DNA from: Enoplolaimus lenunculus
Lineage: Eukaryota; Nematoda; Enoplea; Enoplida; Thoracostomopsidae
Assembly (NCBI GenBank): GCA_030248215.1
Contig: JASANG010003656.1
Span: 1-64,000 of the forward strand
Direction of reading: 5' to 3'
DNA: 64,000 nucleotides
This document shows positions 11,258 through 23,700 of the stretch, one piece after another. The notes under the pieces are model-generated. The model had not been told where the DNA came from and did not search any database. It saw only the letters and a program-made list of their open reading frames with translations. The translations under genes and the position numbers were made by a program. Each line of letters opens with the position of its first letter. The stretch's first letter is position 1.

Positions 11258-14200
11258 AATTTTTACCTCGTGGCACCATCCAATTAAGCAGTTCAACCGC
11301 AACTAAATGTATAACAACGCAGTACAGAGGTGTTTGCATCAAATCGTAATGATCAATAGAAAACTTTAAACACACAAAGCAACAGCGTTCAAGTTTGTGA
11401 CGATTTACTTTGCCTTGAGAACGGCAAAGTTCGCGCAGAATCAACTCTCGGAACCGACGAATATCAAACACCTTGAAAATATTTATTCACTTTGCCATTC
11501 AACTTTTTCAACTTGAATTAATGGCATGTTTATAACGTTTGCAATGAGTGCAGGAATTCTGAGATAGGCGTTCAAGCATTGTCGCGCCAAATATTTTTGA
11601 TACAATTCACAAATTTACAGAATGCAAACTGGTTTTCATTGGTTGTTCGCGTTTGACCATATTCGAGAAAACTGAATTGTACACAATGATTTTTTGGCTT
11701 AACCAAATTTGCAAAATATATATAACTTTGACTACGATTCTAAAAATGAAAAACGTCTCTTTGAACCTGTATCCGCATAGCCCGTTTTATTTTCAATCTG
11801 AGTAAACTCGTTTTAAATTACGGCTGTATATACGTTGATTTTAATACGTATTATTTTGTCTGTTTTACCTGTATAGAAAAAACAGCATTGCCCACAAGAC
11901 GCTGTAGTCGATTAAACATTCATTTTATAGCGAATGTAAAGGTCGTAGCCAAAATTTCATTTCGGAATTGTATATTTTGAACGATGTTTTTGAGACCTCT
12001 TGGCCATCGTATCATTACGCAGACGTCAGGGATGTAGCCAAAATTTCATTTCGAAAATGTACATCAAAAAAACAAGCTTTTTCGAGCTCTCAGGATATTT
12101 TAATACTGCTAAAAGATGTTTTTTCGTTTTATTTTTTATTTCCTCCTTGTGCATACATTTCTGGTGGACGGTTAGCCTTTTGTGTTATTCATTCCTAACA
12201 CTGAGGCTGTAATCATGTTATAGTTCTCAACGGTTTTAGCATGCTGTTATTTAAATATGATATACCTTGACAGGTTGCTGCTCAATCACATAAAGATCAT
12301 TTGGTCGGTTTCGGTACAATGGTTTGAGAAACACCGGAGAATGACAGTTACGTGTCGCCCACAAGTTGCCGTCGACGTCAATACTTAACCGCACACCTTC
12401 CAGCATTTCGTTAAATATTGTATATACTGTCGCACTCCGAGTGGTATTTTCAAATTGTGACAAACCAATTCTAAAAACTTGAATATTTCAACAATTGCTA
12501 TTTGTATGTTTTTCGAAAATTTCAGTTTTTCGCATTTCGCGTTTTGGCTTTTAGTACTTCTAACATTTAAAAATACTACTCCAGTTGGTCTAATTTTAAA
12601 TTGTTTAAATATGCACGAAATCTTTTATTACCAGGGTTCAACCGGGCGTTTGCCACCGATCGGCCCCGGCAGAAAATCGACTTTCGGCTCCTGTTAATTT
12701 CGGTAGTAAAATTTTTCGGATTATTATAAAAGTTGCATTGCTGAACGAGCTTTTTTTGAACCATATAATGTATATATTATGCATATTCCTAAATTCGAGC
12801 CTGCCCCTAAAGTGTGAGGATAAGCCTATACCTAAAACGAAGCCTAAGTCTAAGAATAAGGATATGTCTATATCTAAACCTAAGCTTGAGGTAAAAAGTG
12901 TAGAGTAAAGCGTAAGCTTATTCTATAGAAGTCCTGCAGAAAAACGATCTGCCACTGATTTGGTAAAAATTTCTCAGATAAGATGCTAAAACAAATTTCT
13001 GACAAAACTTTATAAGTTAATTTGAAAAGTATCAAATTTAACAGAATTACGTTGTTGATAATTTCAAGCCCTACAATTAGTCTGGTTCCGTTAGCAAGAG
13101 GTGACAAGACAAAGTGATTTCATTAAAAATATAATATATGTATGAAACATGCGTTCTTTCAAATTCAGTACCTTTTACCGTCGAATTCGTGATCGGAGCC
13201 GTCAATTAAAATTTCTGGATGTCTGAAATAGGCTTTCGCCATACGCTTTCCTCTTTCCATGATAATTAATTTTCCCCAAATATGCTTTTCTAGACTGCTC
13301 AACTTTGAGTTCACTTCATCTAAGTGATTCTATAACAGCAAATATTACTTTACAATTGTGATGCAGATTGTTTAGGCTGTGCACAGGCAATCATTGTAAA
13401 TTCCGATGAGTTTATTAATCAACTTAGAGAGTTAATTAGTCATTGGAAATTAATATTTCCGTGTTAATAACAGGAAATAGTCAATTCGCTTTGAGCTTAT
13501 TTAATCGGATGAGTTGATCAATGAACTCATGATAAGTTCGATAAATTCAGATCTCTGATTTCTCAATGACCTAATTTAGAACTCAGGGTTGTGAGTGGAT
13601 TGAACTCATTCTAAGTTAAAATCAAGCTACTGCAATTTACAGTGATAAGGCATACACTGTATCTAGGAAATATAAACAATAAAATGTCTTATGATAATAA
13701 AAGCCATATTTATTTTATATACCCTTTCTATTTTGAAGTTTAGCCGTGACTGGTTTCAATTAACCAGCTACAAAATTGGACACAAATTTGAGTTGCCAGA
13801 ATCGATATTAAAATTATACAGCGAAACATCGCTCATATAAATGAGGAAGCTGATATTACTTACACAGGCCACAAGAACACACACCATGCGACTGGTTTAT
13901 TTTAGCTTTTACCGCTGAAAACCGTTAATTTCACCACTCCAAAGTTTCAGCGTGTTTTACGTTTACCTACTTCAATAAACTCGTCTGCATTATTCCATTG
14001 TAGTGGTTTAGTCGAACCGTCCTGTTTTAAAGAATCGATTTTACTGCGACAAATTTCAGCGCTTGGCAAATAATCTGCCGTGTTGAACGGTGACTTTATT
14101 CCAGATATTTGTTCCGTTTCTTGCGTTGCATCCTGTGGTAACAATTTCTCGACAAAATCATTCCGAGTAGGCGGTGTCGAATTCTGTTGTTCTGATTTAA

Positions 14201-14998
14201 GATTTTGCGAATTGTAAGGTTCGGCATTGTTCGATGTTTTGACCAAAAGAAGTGGAAGAGGATCTGGAGGCGGTGGCGGTGGAGGTGGCTGCTGTTGTTT
14301 TTGATGTCCCAGTTGTTGATCATCGGGTGATGATTGCCGAATATATGTTGTGAAAGATGGATGCAGCAAACTGAATGCATATGGTTGTTGGTTTTGGCCG
14401 GTGCTGTTTGGAAAACTTTCCACTGACATAATATTGTTAAGAAGTTTGCTATATAAAAATTAGTATTTTTTACCCGATTCGGATCTGTGGCAGTTTCTGT
14501 ATGCTACTTTTGAAATGTTGCAGTTATCAACAAAGTATAGGTATAATTTATATAATAACTGTACCTCAAACGACTGGAGAGCGAGACAAAAATATAAAAT
14601 AAACAATATTGTATAAAAATATTATTAAGGTTAAAATCAGTAGAATTTCTGTCCAACGGATTTTGATAAATAAATGAAGTGTAGAACCTAGCTGATTGTG
14701 GTTCGTAACGCTTAAAAATCGCGGCAACTAGTTTATTTTGAGCTTTTAGTATTGCAACCCGCAACGTAAAACAGATTTCACGTAAGAAATACCGATATAA
14801 CAGAGTATTTTGAGCACTTTGCAATTTAGCTGTCTATATTCAAAACAAAACGGTATATAGAACACTAAAGTGGAATGTGGCGATAATGCGTCAATAGGCG
14901 TGCTCTGAGAACTGGTTTTCCGATTTGTACCTGAAAACATTACAAACTCTTTCATTGGGTTTAAATGAATCTCCTTAAAATTTTTCATATTAATATTG
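11136..14998 (-). CDS. Divergent co-Smad-like (SMAD4/DAF-3 type) transcription factor, 5' end unresolved
   Basis: Exons on the minus strand are 14931-14998 (candidate), 13971-14422, 13172-13329, 12266-12470 and 11136-11471; phases agree at all junctions. Smads carry TGF-beta family signals to the nucleus. The second exon is a proline- and glutamine-rich linker with eight consecutive prolines. The next three encode an MH2-like domain: a WGKLIIMERGKRMAKAYF strand region, IGLSQFENTTRSATV (SMAD4 has LGQLSNVHRTEAI), GVRLSIDVDGNLWA (GVQLECKGEGDVWV), SPVFLKPLYRNRP, VKVFDIRRF (SMAD4 KVFDLRQC) and TPLYCVVIHLVAVELLNWM ([20 protein letters not shown]). No C-terminal SxS phosphorylation motif is present, as in co-Smads. 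The usual SFVKGWG loop is lost. The candidate first exon holds EIHLNPMKEFV, which may be the end of a degenerate MH1, but no other MH1 exon was found. An ATG at 14429 is an alternative start. The last 37 or so codons read into a MITE. Confidence 0.65.
12633..12715 (+). repeat. Partial copy of the CAGGG..CCTCCGG MITE family A (left end)
   Basis: CAGGGTTCAACCGGGCGTTTG followed by TTTCGGTAGTAAAATTTT matches the left part of the full copies at 40254-40570 and 41697-42344. It lies in a Smad intron. Confidence 0.5.
12785..12960 (-). repeat. Dispersed repeat with degenerate TTAGGC/GCCTAA hexamers
   Basis: Repeated CCTAAG, GCCTAA and CTAAAC words are followed by TAGAAGTCCTGCAGAAAAACGATC, which is the reverse of the TTAGGCTTAGGAATATGCTTA...GTTCCGCCCCTG unit seen at 52830-52925 and 59905-59990. 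Confidence 0.5.
13405..13645. mobile_element. Decayed copy of the palindromic GAGTCAA-type MITE
   Basis: Sequence such as GAGTTTATTAATCAACTTAG and TGAACTCATTCTAAGTTAAAATCAA resembles the 60175-60895 copy. The copy lies in the Smad intron between exons 13172-13329 and 13971-14422. Ends are approximate. Confidence 0.45.
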
Positions 14999-15003
14999 CT
15001 TGA

Positions 15004-16900
15004 AAAATTCAGTCAGTATTTCCGTGCGGAAATTTCGCGTCTCAACTATAGGTATATATTAACAACAAAACACACATAGTTGTGATCATGCGTTTTTTTA
15101 CCACATTTCCGTTCTAATAATGAAAGTTGTTTATTTAGTTTTGTTAGTGTGGCTGCAAAAACTATCAGAATGCGGGAATATATTTTTCTTTAGTCTAAGA
15201 CTGTCAAAGTTGTCAATAAAAGTTGCAAATTTATAGCTCGTGAGCACGTCCTTATAGTCCATTTGATAGTAACTTGACAGCAGCAATTTCTATGTTTTCA
15301 AGTAAAAAATAATACCTACGACAAGTTCATGGACTAAAAACAAAAAATGCAATTTTTTACCACGTTTTAATGTTACAAACAAATTCGCTTCAATAGCTAC
15401 ACTCTGCTAAATTTAGGACAAAAACTGGATGCCCAGCGTACAGCGAAACATTGGTTCTCGGATTCATCTCAATATTATAAATCACTCAGAGCATTATGAC
15501 AGATAACTTTTACTGATGTAGTTCTGTTACATTTAAAAGCGAGCATTGTTTTAATTTTTCAATATTTATATACCTAAACCATGTATCTATCATTCGATTG
15601 AAAAACTTTAACAAATCTGGCTTTCGATTTAAATATCGAGCATGCTGACACATAACGTATGATAGTAGTTTTGCAAGAGCGTCGTCGAGCAGGATTAACA
15701 CGGCTTGATAAAGTTGGTTTGTTAAAAACTGCTGCACGACACCAAATTGATTTTTGCTATATTTTTGTTAGCATCGCATAAAACGGCGTGCGAAAGCTCG
15801 CGGCGGCGTGTGGGAGCGTGCGACGGCGTGCGACATAAGCGAGACGGCCTCTGGCACAGTAAAATACAGCGCACCGCTTCATGGTCTCGTCATTTCTTGA
15901 TTGTCTGCACCATCCATAGTGGACGCGCTAAAGTTTGACGAACTAGGTTTGACATAGCAGCATCCTGGGTTGTTGAGAACAGAGTAAGATCCTGCAAAAC
16001 CCATTAATACAAACTGCGCTGAAATAATACTCTTATAACTAAACCGAATTTATTAATACTTATGTTTTCCTGTCTCGTCCTGCCAGACCATTGACAACGT
16101 GAATATTTTCAAATGGTAACACAAAAACCGTTTTTTGCTATAAATCTGCATTGAGCATACCAAAACAAATGTTCAAACCTTCAACACAGGTCTTCTTGAG
16201 TGCTTATTAAGCTGTTGTCTGAAAATTCAGCATGTTGATCACTCTCAAAAATTTTCAAAGTAGAAACTATATTGGCACCTAGTGAATCGGTAAGAAGCAC
16301 ATAGTGTGACAAGCCAAACGCATTTAAGAATTGCGTAAATTCTACCATAAAATTTTTATTCTGAGCGTATCCGTTAGAGAAAATGCGTAGAAAGCGTACA
16401 GAGTCACAACAGCGGTAAAAATGAAGAAACCTTGGCGACCGAAGCAAGCAAGAAGCCGGACCAAACTTATTGTAATAATTAAAGCCAGGGTAAAAATACC
16501 AGTTCTGTGATGCTCCAATAAATGACGAAATGTTTTTGATTCATCATGTTCAATTTCTTTTTCTAACCAAGAGTGCATGATACTCTTTAACAAGAGATAA
16601 CAGAAAGAATGTACTCGGTATAGGTGCGCGAATTGTGATCCAATTAGCACGACATAATACCAGAGGGAGCATTTAAGCATTGTATTATTGCATTTATTCG
16701 ATACAACAAGGATTTTATTGGTACAGAAAAGAAACCTGAAAAATGACAAAAAACACACAATGAAATAACAACAAAACTAACGCAAGTGTAAACGAAACAA
16801 GAAACAGAAGCAAAACTAAAAACACTAGCCTTTGACATCAGACTTCCTCAATGTAGGTGGCTATGCCACACTTAAACCTATTTCAAACTAAAAACTAAAA
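15004..16900 (-). other. Unidentified minus-strand ORFs, possible exons of an unknown membrane protein
   Basis: Three minus-strand frames look more protein-like than their surroundings. 15563-15737 encodes LYQAVLILLDDALAKLLSYV and CQHARYLNRKPDLLKFFNRM and ends at a donor-like TTTAG/GTATAT. 16342-16758 encodes hydrophobic runs (HHRTGIFTLALIITISLVRL, GFFIFTAVVTLYAFYAFSL) that would be membrane segments. 16181-16447 overlaps it in another frame and encodes FTQFLNAFGLSHYVLLTDSL. I do not recognise a family, and a continuous gene was not assembled. No plus-strand gene was seen here; a GC-rich patch around 15780-15850 is low complexity. Confidence 0.25.
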
Positions 16901-16921
16901 TATAAAATAAAACCTTATATT

Positions 16922-17080
16922 AAAACCACACCTTAAGGGAGTCCCTGGCTCCACCTAGTCTCTCTTAGAACTTAAGTTAGGCTTAGGCGTTGCTACAGGG
17001 CGTAGAAATTTGTAAAACTATGCTATGGCGGCTGTGTCCGCAATGTAAACTTACCTGGGGCCCTGCGTGGCCGTATGACG
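16922..17080 (+). repeat. Dispersed repeat G, first of a pair
   Basis: About 160 bp, including CTCCACCTAGTCTCTCTTA, GTTAGGCTTAGGCGTTGC and GGCCCTGCGTGGCC, is shared with 57360-57535 in the same orientation. No coding content or terminal inverted repeats were identified. Confidence 0.6.
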
Positions 17081-18107
17081 GTATTGATTAGTATTGCGTA
17101 TGGAGTTGGCCTAATCTGCGGATAACGACATAGCTAGGCTATGTCAGCACCAATATGGTGCTTTATTATGAGTGTCTCCGGCGTATTGTTGTTGTTGTTG
17201 TAGTACCGGTGTGTGGCTCTGGACCTCAACCGCATTGCGGACACCCAATTGTGGGTGTCGGCAAAAATGCAAATGAGGTCGAGATGCCGATATGGGTAGC
17301 CAGGACCGGAATCAGTCTTGGTGTTGATTTTCTAAAATTTAGTGGCTTATTTTATTGGCTGGTTGCGAGCGGATTTGTACATTGTTTTTCTTGAATTTTG
17401 GTTTGGGCGTTGAGAGCGGAAGTTTTAATAAGTAAGGTCGAATTGATTTAAATTAAGAATTGTCACGGTGGCATAGGATGTGAAGGAATTACGGCATTAC
17501 GGTGTTAATTGGCGGTGCGCAAGGCGCGGTATTTACCCAGTATAGAATACTGGTGGCATGTGTTAAAGGAAACTTGGGGTATTAAAGGAAACCTGGGAAA
17601 AAGTAGTCTAATAAATCTAACGGACGGTAAAGCCAGTGGCTGGATTAAATCAGATTCAGACGTCGGCTTTAAGGATTCCGGCTCGGGTTACCAGTTAAAT
17701 TGCATAACCTGTAATTTGCTGGCCTTAATATTGGGTATTTTGTGTCATACGGGTTGCGGGTTGGGATTTATAATAAACATTTACCGGCCGCGTTTACTAA
17801 ATCAGAGCGATACGCATACATCGAGGAAAGAACTATACAGGCGATACAGGATACAGGCTTAAGTTTAAATCACGAACTTCTCACACTCAAATTAAGATGA
17901 TTACTAACTTTTGCTTTCGACAACTGTGGGTCGCCCCCGAAATATGCAAATTATGAAAGCTAACTCGGCAGTTCTTTGGCGCAACATGCAAATTGCTCGC
18001 AAAACTACAGCGAGAGAACACGACCGCAACACTCGGTACGCTTTGCGTTTTGTTCGCACCCTACTCACCACATCTATTGTTAGTACTATAAATTTGACGT
18101 ATGTGAA
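17081..18107. other. Intergenic stretch with no recognised gene
   Basis: A short GTT microsatellite (about 17188-17203) and a 117-codon plus-strand frame at 17509-17862 are present. The frame has no recognisable motif. Nothing else could be supported. Confidence 0.4.
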
Positions 18108-18119
18108 GTGGTCCATGTT

Positions 18120-18675
18120 CCGCTGAGGGCCGTCCCACTGTCCTGGGACAACGACAAGCAGGAATGCATCCGACAGCGAGACAATCGGAACAACGGGACA
18201 GCCGAGACAACGGGACATATTGACAGCGGCAAAGCTGGGACAACGGGACAGCCGGGACAACGGGAAAACGAGATAGCCGGGATAACGGGACAACGGGACA
18301 GTGGAGCAACGGGAGAGTGGAACAACGAAACAGTGGGACAGCCGGGACTGCTGGGACATCCGGAACAGCGGACAGCTGGGACGACAAGAGAGCCGGAACC
18401 GCTGGGACAGAGGAGACAGCTGGGACAAACTGCTTGGACAGCTGGGACAGCGTGTACAGCTGGAGCAGCGTTGGCAGCTGAGACAGCTGGGACAGCGGGG
18501 ACAGCGGGAACAGCTGGCACAGCTAAAACAGCGGCTGCGGAGTCAGCTGGGACAGCGAGGACAGCTGGTACAGCGGGGACGATTGGGACAGCGGGCACAT
18601 CTGTGACAGCAGGGCAATGGGGCACCCAGGACAGAGAAACAGTGGGACAGCCGGGACAGTGGGACAGCTGAGACA
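18120..18675 (+). repeat. 9-bp minisatellite, (GGGACAGCN)n
   Basis: About 550 bp are built from degenerate 9-mers such as GGGACAGCC, GGGACAACG and GGAACAGCT. Since the period is a multiple of three, several frames stay open on both strands (187 codons plus, 202 codons minus) and translate to monotonous GTAGTAGTA-like or PAVPAVPAV-like strings. These should not be read as genes. Confidence 0.85.
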
Positions 18676-18705
18676 GTGAGAACAAATTAAACATTATTTC
18701 AACTG

Positions 18706-18806
18706 CCTAGTTTCGCTTCACTCCCAGTTTTACCTCCGGCTCCGGCAAGTTTTGTTGGCCTCCGGCTCCGGTATTTTTCAACTCCGATTGCATTCTGGCG
18801 CGCAAG
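18706..18806 (+). repeat. Partial MITE family A copy (right end)
   Basis: CTGCCTAGTTTCGCTTCACT, CCTCCGGCTCCGGCAAGTTT and GGTATTTTTCAACTCCGATTGCATTCTGG match the right end of the complete copies at 40254-40570 and 41697-42344. Confidence 0.6.
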
Positions 18807-20731
18807 TATGAGAAGGCTGCACCCATCCTGCTTAGTATCTTTTCAAGTCGCAGGGGATTTTGGGAGTGGCAGCCCCTGAAAACGAAATTTTTGTGGCGTG
18901 GAGAAACTTTTCTACTGTGGGGGGATCTACAGAAGTGCATGAATAGCTTAGTGTGGACGGCAAAGGTGTCACAGCATGTTGTTCTGTTCAGACTCCCTTG
19001 AAACCGAGAAGGGTTCAGAGGCGTGTTATTGACATGGGCGTGTCCAGCGTTTTGATAAGGGGGAAGGTAAAGGGCCTTCACAGTAGTAAGTATATTTATT
19101 CCTAAGCCTAAAGCCTATTAGCCTAAAGCCTAAGCGTAAGAATGTGCTTGAAACCGAAGAAAAGGTTTGCCTATTTATATAAAATGCTTATTAACATGGG
19201 TGCAGCCAGGGTTTCGGAAAACGAGAAGGGTTATGTGTCGTAATAGTAGTATAAGTATAAGTAAGCAATTAGTATAAAACTGAAGCTAATACTCTATTGC
19301 AGTCCAACAGAAAAACGTTCCGCCCCTGACCTTTACATGGACCAAATAAAATTCGAATGCAGCTTCTTGTGGTGCACACGGAATCCGTGTCTGAAAACAA
19401 CAATATAAAAAATCGCAAACACAGGGGGGTTTGATAGCTGAACACCCCCTGGCTGCGCCCGAATATAATGTATAAATAAAGTTGGACGTAAAGCGCACTA
19501 CCGCCATCCTGAACCCATGCGATTTCAAAAGACTATGCACAATGGGGTCTGTCGTTCTTGTGGTCCCCCTGGCACGAAACTATTCTCACAGTAAATAAAA
19601 CAAAAACCCAGTTGTATACTTTATTATTTTAGCAATTCCAGTAAAGAATTGATTGCTGGGGAAAACTAAGGTGTATCATACATTGAAGCCGAGAGATGTT
19701 CAAGGGCGCGGTGGCTTTGTGGGAACCCGATGAAATAAATAGTTTTGCGTTAGTTTTGCTCTGTGGTGATTGGAAGTAAAACCACCACTATGCCTTTTAA
19801 TAATAGCTTGGCCTATTCACAATATGAAATTTAATATACAGCGGGGAAGCGTTCGTTTTATATAAACTTCGTAGGGTGGTTACTTGTGGTGCAACATGAA
19901 ACCGTGTCTGAAAATTCCGGTGCAGAATATCAAATGGGGGAGTTCACACCTGAAACCCCACTGGCTACGCCCCTATTTATTGTATATAAAGTATATTGGC
20001 CAATATATTTATATGTAAAAGCAGGAGTGCTTTGAGTGCTGTTTGCCCACAAATCGCTCCTGCTTGTTGTTGTCCTGGAACAGCGAGACGGACCTCAGCG
20101 TATACATGGGCTTTGGAAGTGATACTGACAAAACCCAACAAACCTTATCCTTCAAACCATTTATACTTCGGCCCATGTTTTGAGGATGTGTATCGTATTT
20201 TCAGCAGGATTGCAACAAAAGTGCTTTACTGATATTTTGTTAACTTAACCATACGCTGACACTTTGTTTTCTGCTTAGGTATAAACTTAGAAATATGCTT
20301 ATATTAATGTTATTCTCTTCAAAATAAACACGACCTTAAATTTCTTAATTTTCTTGTTCCAAGACAGGGAATTGAGTCCCGAGACCTGTTCGCAATGTGC
20401 ACTATGTTGATAAACAAAAACGTTCACAGTAATGGTCGCGATGCATCCTTCGTTTTATTAAGCTGAAGTTTTGGCCTTTTTATCATAATGGGCTTTATTG
20501 TTTTTGAAACATATTAGGTTTGCAGTGACCAGAATTACACAGCTAGCGGAATGCAATTGCAAATATGGAAATAATTTCTGTCTTGTGGAATTGTTTCTAT
20601 TTGCACATTTATCTAAGTGATGCATAATACCAAGTGATGGTGTTCTATTATTATTTAAAATTTTACTTTAGTTTTCTTATATTGACCATTCTTATCCCGC
20701 TCAGCGCTTGGCCAACGAAACAGTCGCAATC
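18807..20731. other. Repeat-rich intergenic region upstream of DDX1
   Basis: It holds TTAGGC-type dispersed repeat sequence (about 19085-19345, with CCTAAAGCCTATTAGCC and the phrase CAGAAAAACGTTCCGCCCCTGACC). A partly duplicated segment shares GAAACCGTGTCTGAAAA/ACGGAATCCGTGTCTGAAAA and CCCACTGGCTACGCCC/CCCCTGGCTGCGCCC at about 19375-19455 and 19900-19975. No gene was recognised. The DDX1 promoter presumably lies at the right end, but no core promoter motif is convincing. Confidence 0.4.
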
Positions 20732-23700
20732 ATGACTGCGTTTGAAGGTAACCGATATGTTATGTTGTATGCTCTCTGGCAGCCTACAGTTGTGTTATAA
20801 TGATATCATCGCTAGTAATGGATTAAAGTAATTAGAAATGCGGGCTTAGATGTGTAGTGATTGTGAAAAGTGGGGTAGCTAGGGTACGACAGTCTTTAGT
20901 TCTGATTTCTCAGCAGCTGAAAGTGAGGGACGCTCCCAGGAGGTTTCGAACTCGGTTGACAGATTATCAGTCCAACGTACTATCCGCTGAGCCGCGCCGC
21001 CTCAAAAGCAACTGCTGAGTTTTTCAGCATTTATGCCTTATAAGAACCTCAACATACACATGTATCTTGGTTCTTCCATGTTTTTACGGCTGCTGCATAT
21101 GAAGGCGCTACATATGCAGCAGAGATTTTTACCGATGTGCAGCATCAGCATGAGGTTATTACTTGCCTCCATGCTTCCGCATATCACATCTCCCGGTTTT
21201 TCTACAAGGTCGTCTCTTGAACTGTTCGTTTAAGGTTCTGTTGTTTAAGAGTTCGAGTCATTTCGTTCCTGCTTTTCCAGTTGTTTAAACGTTCTATGGT
21301 TTTCGGTCATTTCTGACTAGCCTGATATAGACGTCTAAAAGCTAAAATACAAAGAAAAATTTATATACATGCCTGAAATACAGTTAACTTTAAGCTGATA
21401 GCACTTCAGTTGGTGAATGCTTCCGAAACATTCGCATGCATATTTCAGAAATGGGCGTTTTGCCTGAAATTGCAAAAGCTGTTGACGAGATGGAATGGAC
21501 GTATGTTTAAGATGAAATTTCTGTTTCCGTATATATAACAAGCATTAGGAATTTGTTATTTGAACGCTGAACGTCGCAACTGTAACGTTATTTGTAAACA
21601 AATATCCTTGCGTACGTATACTTAAAAATACTAAATAGGTACCCGTTTTGAAATATATGGGTGTGGTATACTGGCAGTAAACTTAGACAAACCTCAGCTA
21701 TATACACAACACTACCAAGTTTTTCGTATAACTGTTTATATATAATTAGAGCGCAACCGGATGCCAAGAAACACCGGAGCCGGATGTCATTTTTTTGCTG
21801 GTGTCAGATATCCGTTGGTTGAACAATGATATATTTACGTAAATATGCAATGGTGCTTAAAATACTGGAAAAATATTAACTATCTGTTGTTTAGTTTGCC
21901 AACAGACGTTCAAGCTGAAGCCATTCCTGCAATTTTGGGTGGAGGCGATGTTTTGATGGTATGCCTAGTGTCTATGTATATGTATTTTGAACTTTTTTGT
22001 TTCATGTTTTTTGTTTTTCATATAAAGTTGTTTCAGAAGTTAGTTATTTAGTAGATATTTCCGTTTGACTGCATCGGGATTAAACATTACCGCCAGTATT
22101 GTAACAAAATACTTGTACGCAGCTGCGACTTTTGGATAATTAATTTCGTGCTTTTCCTGGAGAAGAATGACTGTACGCATATTGATAGTTTAATAATAAT
22201 TTTTTAGGCTGCTGAAACTGGTAGTGGAAAAACTGGAGCATTCTGTTTGCCAGTCCTTCAAATTGTCTATGAAACATATCGTGACATGCAATGTGGGAAG
22301 GCGGGAAAATCAGGAAATGGAGCGGGAAAGTCATCAGGTAATACTTATGGCTTAACTGGAACCATGAACGCGGTTTGCGATAGTTAATATACTCCTAGTG
22401 GTTGAAAACATTCACCGATTAAGACCACGCTACACGTTAAACAAAAAATGTAATGCGTAGTATGTTTTATTATGCAGCTGTGTGCATTTACATGTTTCCA
22501 GGCTACAATATTGCAAATTTTTATCTAACGTTTTACATATTTAATTGGTTTGATTGCTTATATATTACAATAATGATATTGTGTACTAACCTATCTTCGA
22601 AACAACGCACGTTACACTTTTTAAATAAAGCACATTTATTTTGTAGAATTCCGTGCTTGGCATCTGAATATGTACGATCGTGGTGACGCAATGGGTATGT
22701 CAAGGTCAACACATGAAAATGCCTTGTGAGAAAATTATGTAACGTTTACAGCGGTTAGAGCTCTGCCGCTCTGGCATTTTGCTAGCAAATTTTTTCTTAA
22801 ATTTGCTAATACGAAGCTTAGACGTTGCGCGATCTCATGGTCTTCGTCTTTTCGTTTTGTTGACTTTAATTACTCATTCAGTGCTGTTAGCCACTCCGAT
22901 TTGTAATTGTAGTTCAACGGTCTCCGGCAAAAACCGATGTCTGTATCCGGTGTCGGTGTCGGTACGTATAAACCTACGGGATATTGGATATTTGTGATGG
23001 TAGACCCGCATTTCAAAAATTGCCTTATTCAAGTGCGCGTCTTTGACATCTTGCAGCGATTATGTTTCAGAAGTGAACGTTTTGATACGCTGCAGTAAAT
23101 ATAAAAAATTAGCTAACAATTGATTCGAATTCAGTAGAGATTATTGCCCAACTCGAATACTGCAACCAGTGCACAAATTTGCATGCTAATCCGGTTAATA
23201 TCCGGTACCGCTAAAAATCACTATCCGATTCCGGTATCAGGTAAAAATTAATATTCGAACCGTTGCAACGTTTGCCGCCGAAATTTTCCGGAATTGCTGC
23301 AAATACAACTCAACGGTTTCAAATTAAATAAATTAATTAAATATCATTGTGTACTTTTAGCGCTCTGTGCTTTTGTCACCAATCTCGGGCTGTGACTCTT
23401 TTCGCTCGAAGCAATCATCAAAGAAATATGTGTTATGAAAACAAAAGAACGTTTTTAATAAATAAAATTTTGTTGCAAATTCTCAACTAGAATTTTTTCA
23501 CCGCTTAGTATACAACCGCAGGTCTGCATGCGGCCCGGTAGATAATTTACCACCTCTTGTAGTAAGGTCTCTGGCGGAGGTTACGCACGGCAATTTCAGT
23601 AGTAATATTTTGCATAATAGCACAAAATATTAATATCGTTCGATGCTGCTGGCTTTAAGATTTGGCACAATTTCAGGAGTTACTTATCGAGATCTCTTAA

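Noticed and set aside
14504-14824. 106-codon minus-strand frame as the Smad MH1 domain
   Set aside because: No WRWPDL-like core, no zinc-binding Cys/His pattern and no match to MH1 spacing.
18086-18694. 187- and 202-codon frames on opposite strands
   Set aside because: Both fall in the 9-bp minisatellite and stay open because the period is a multiple of three.
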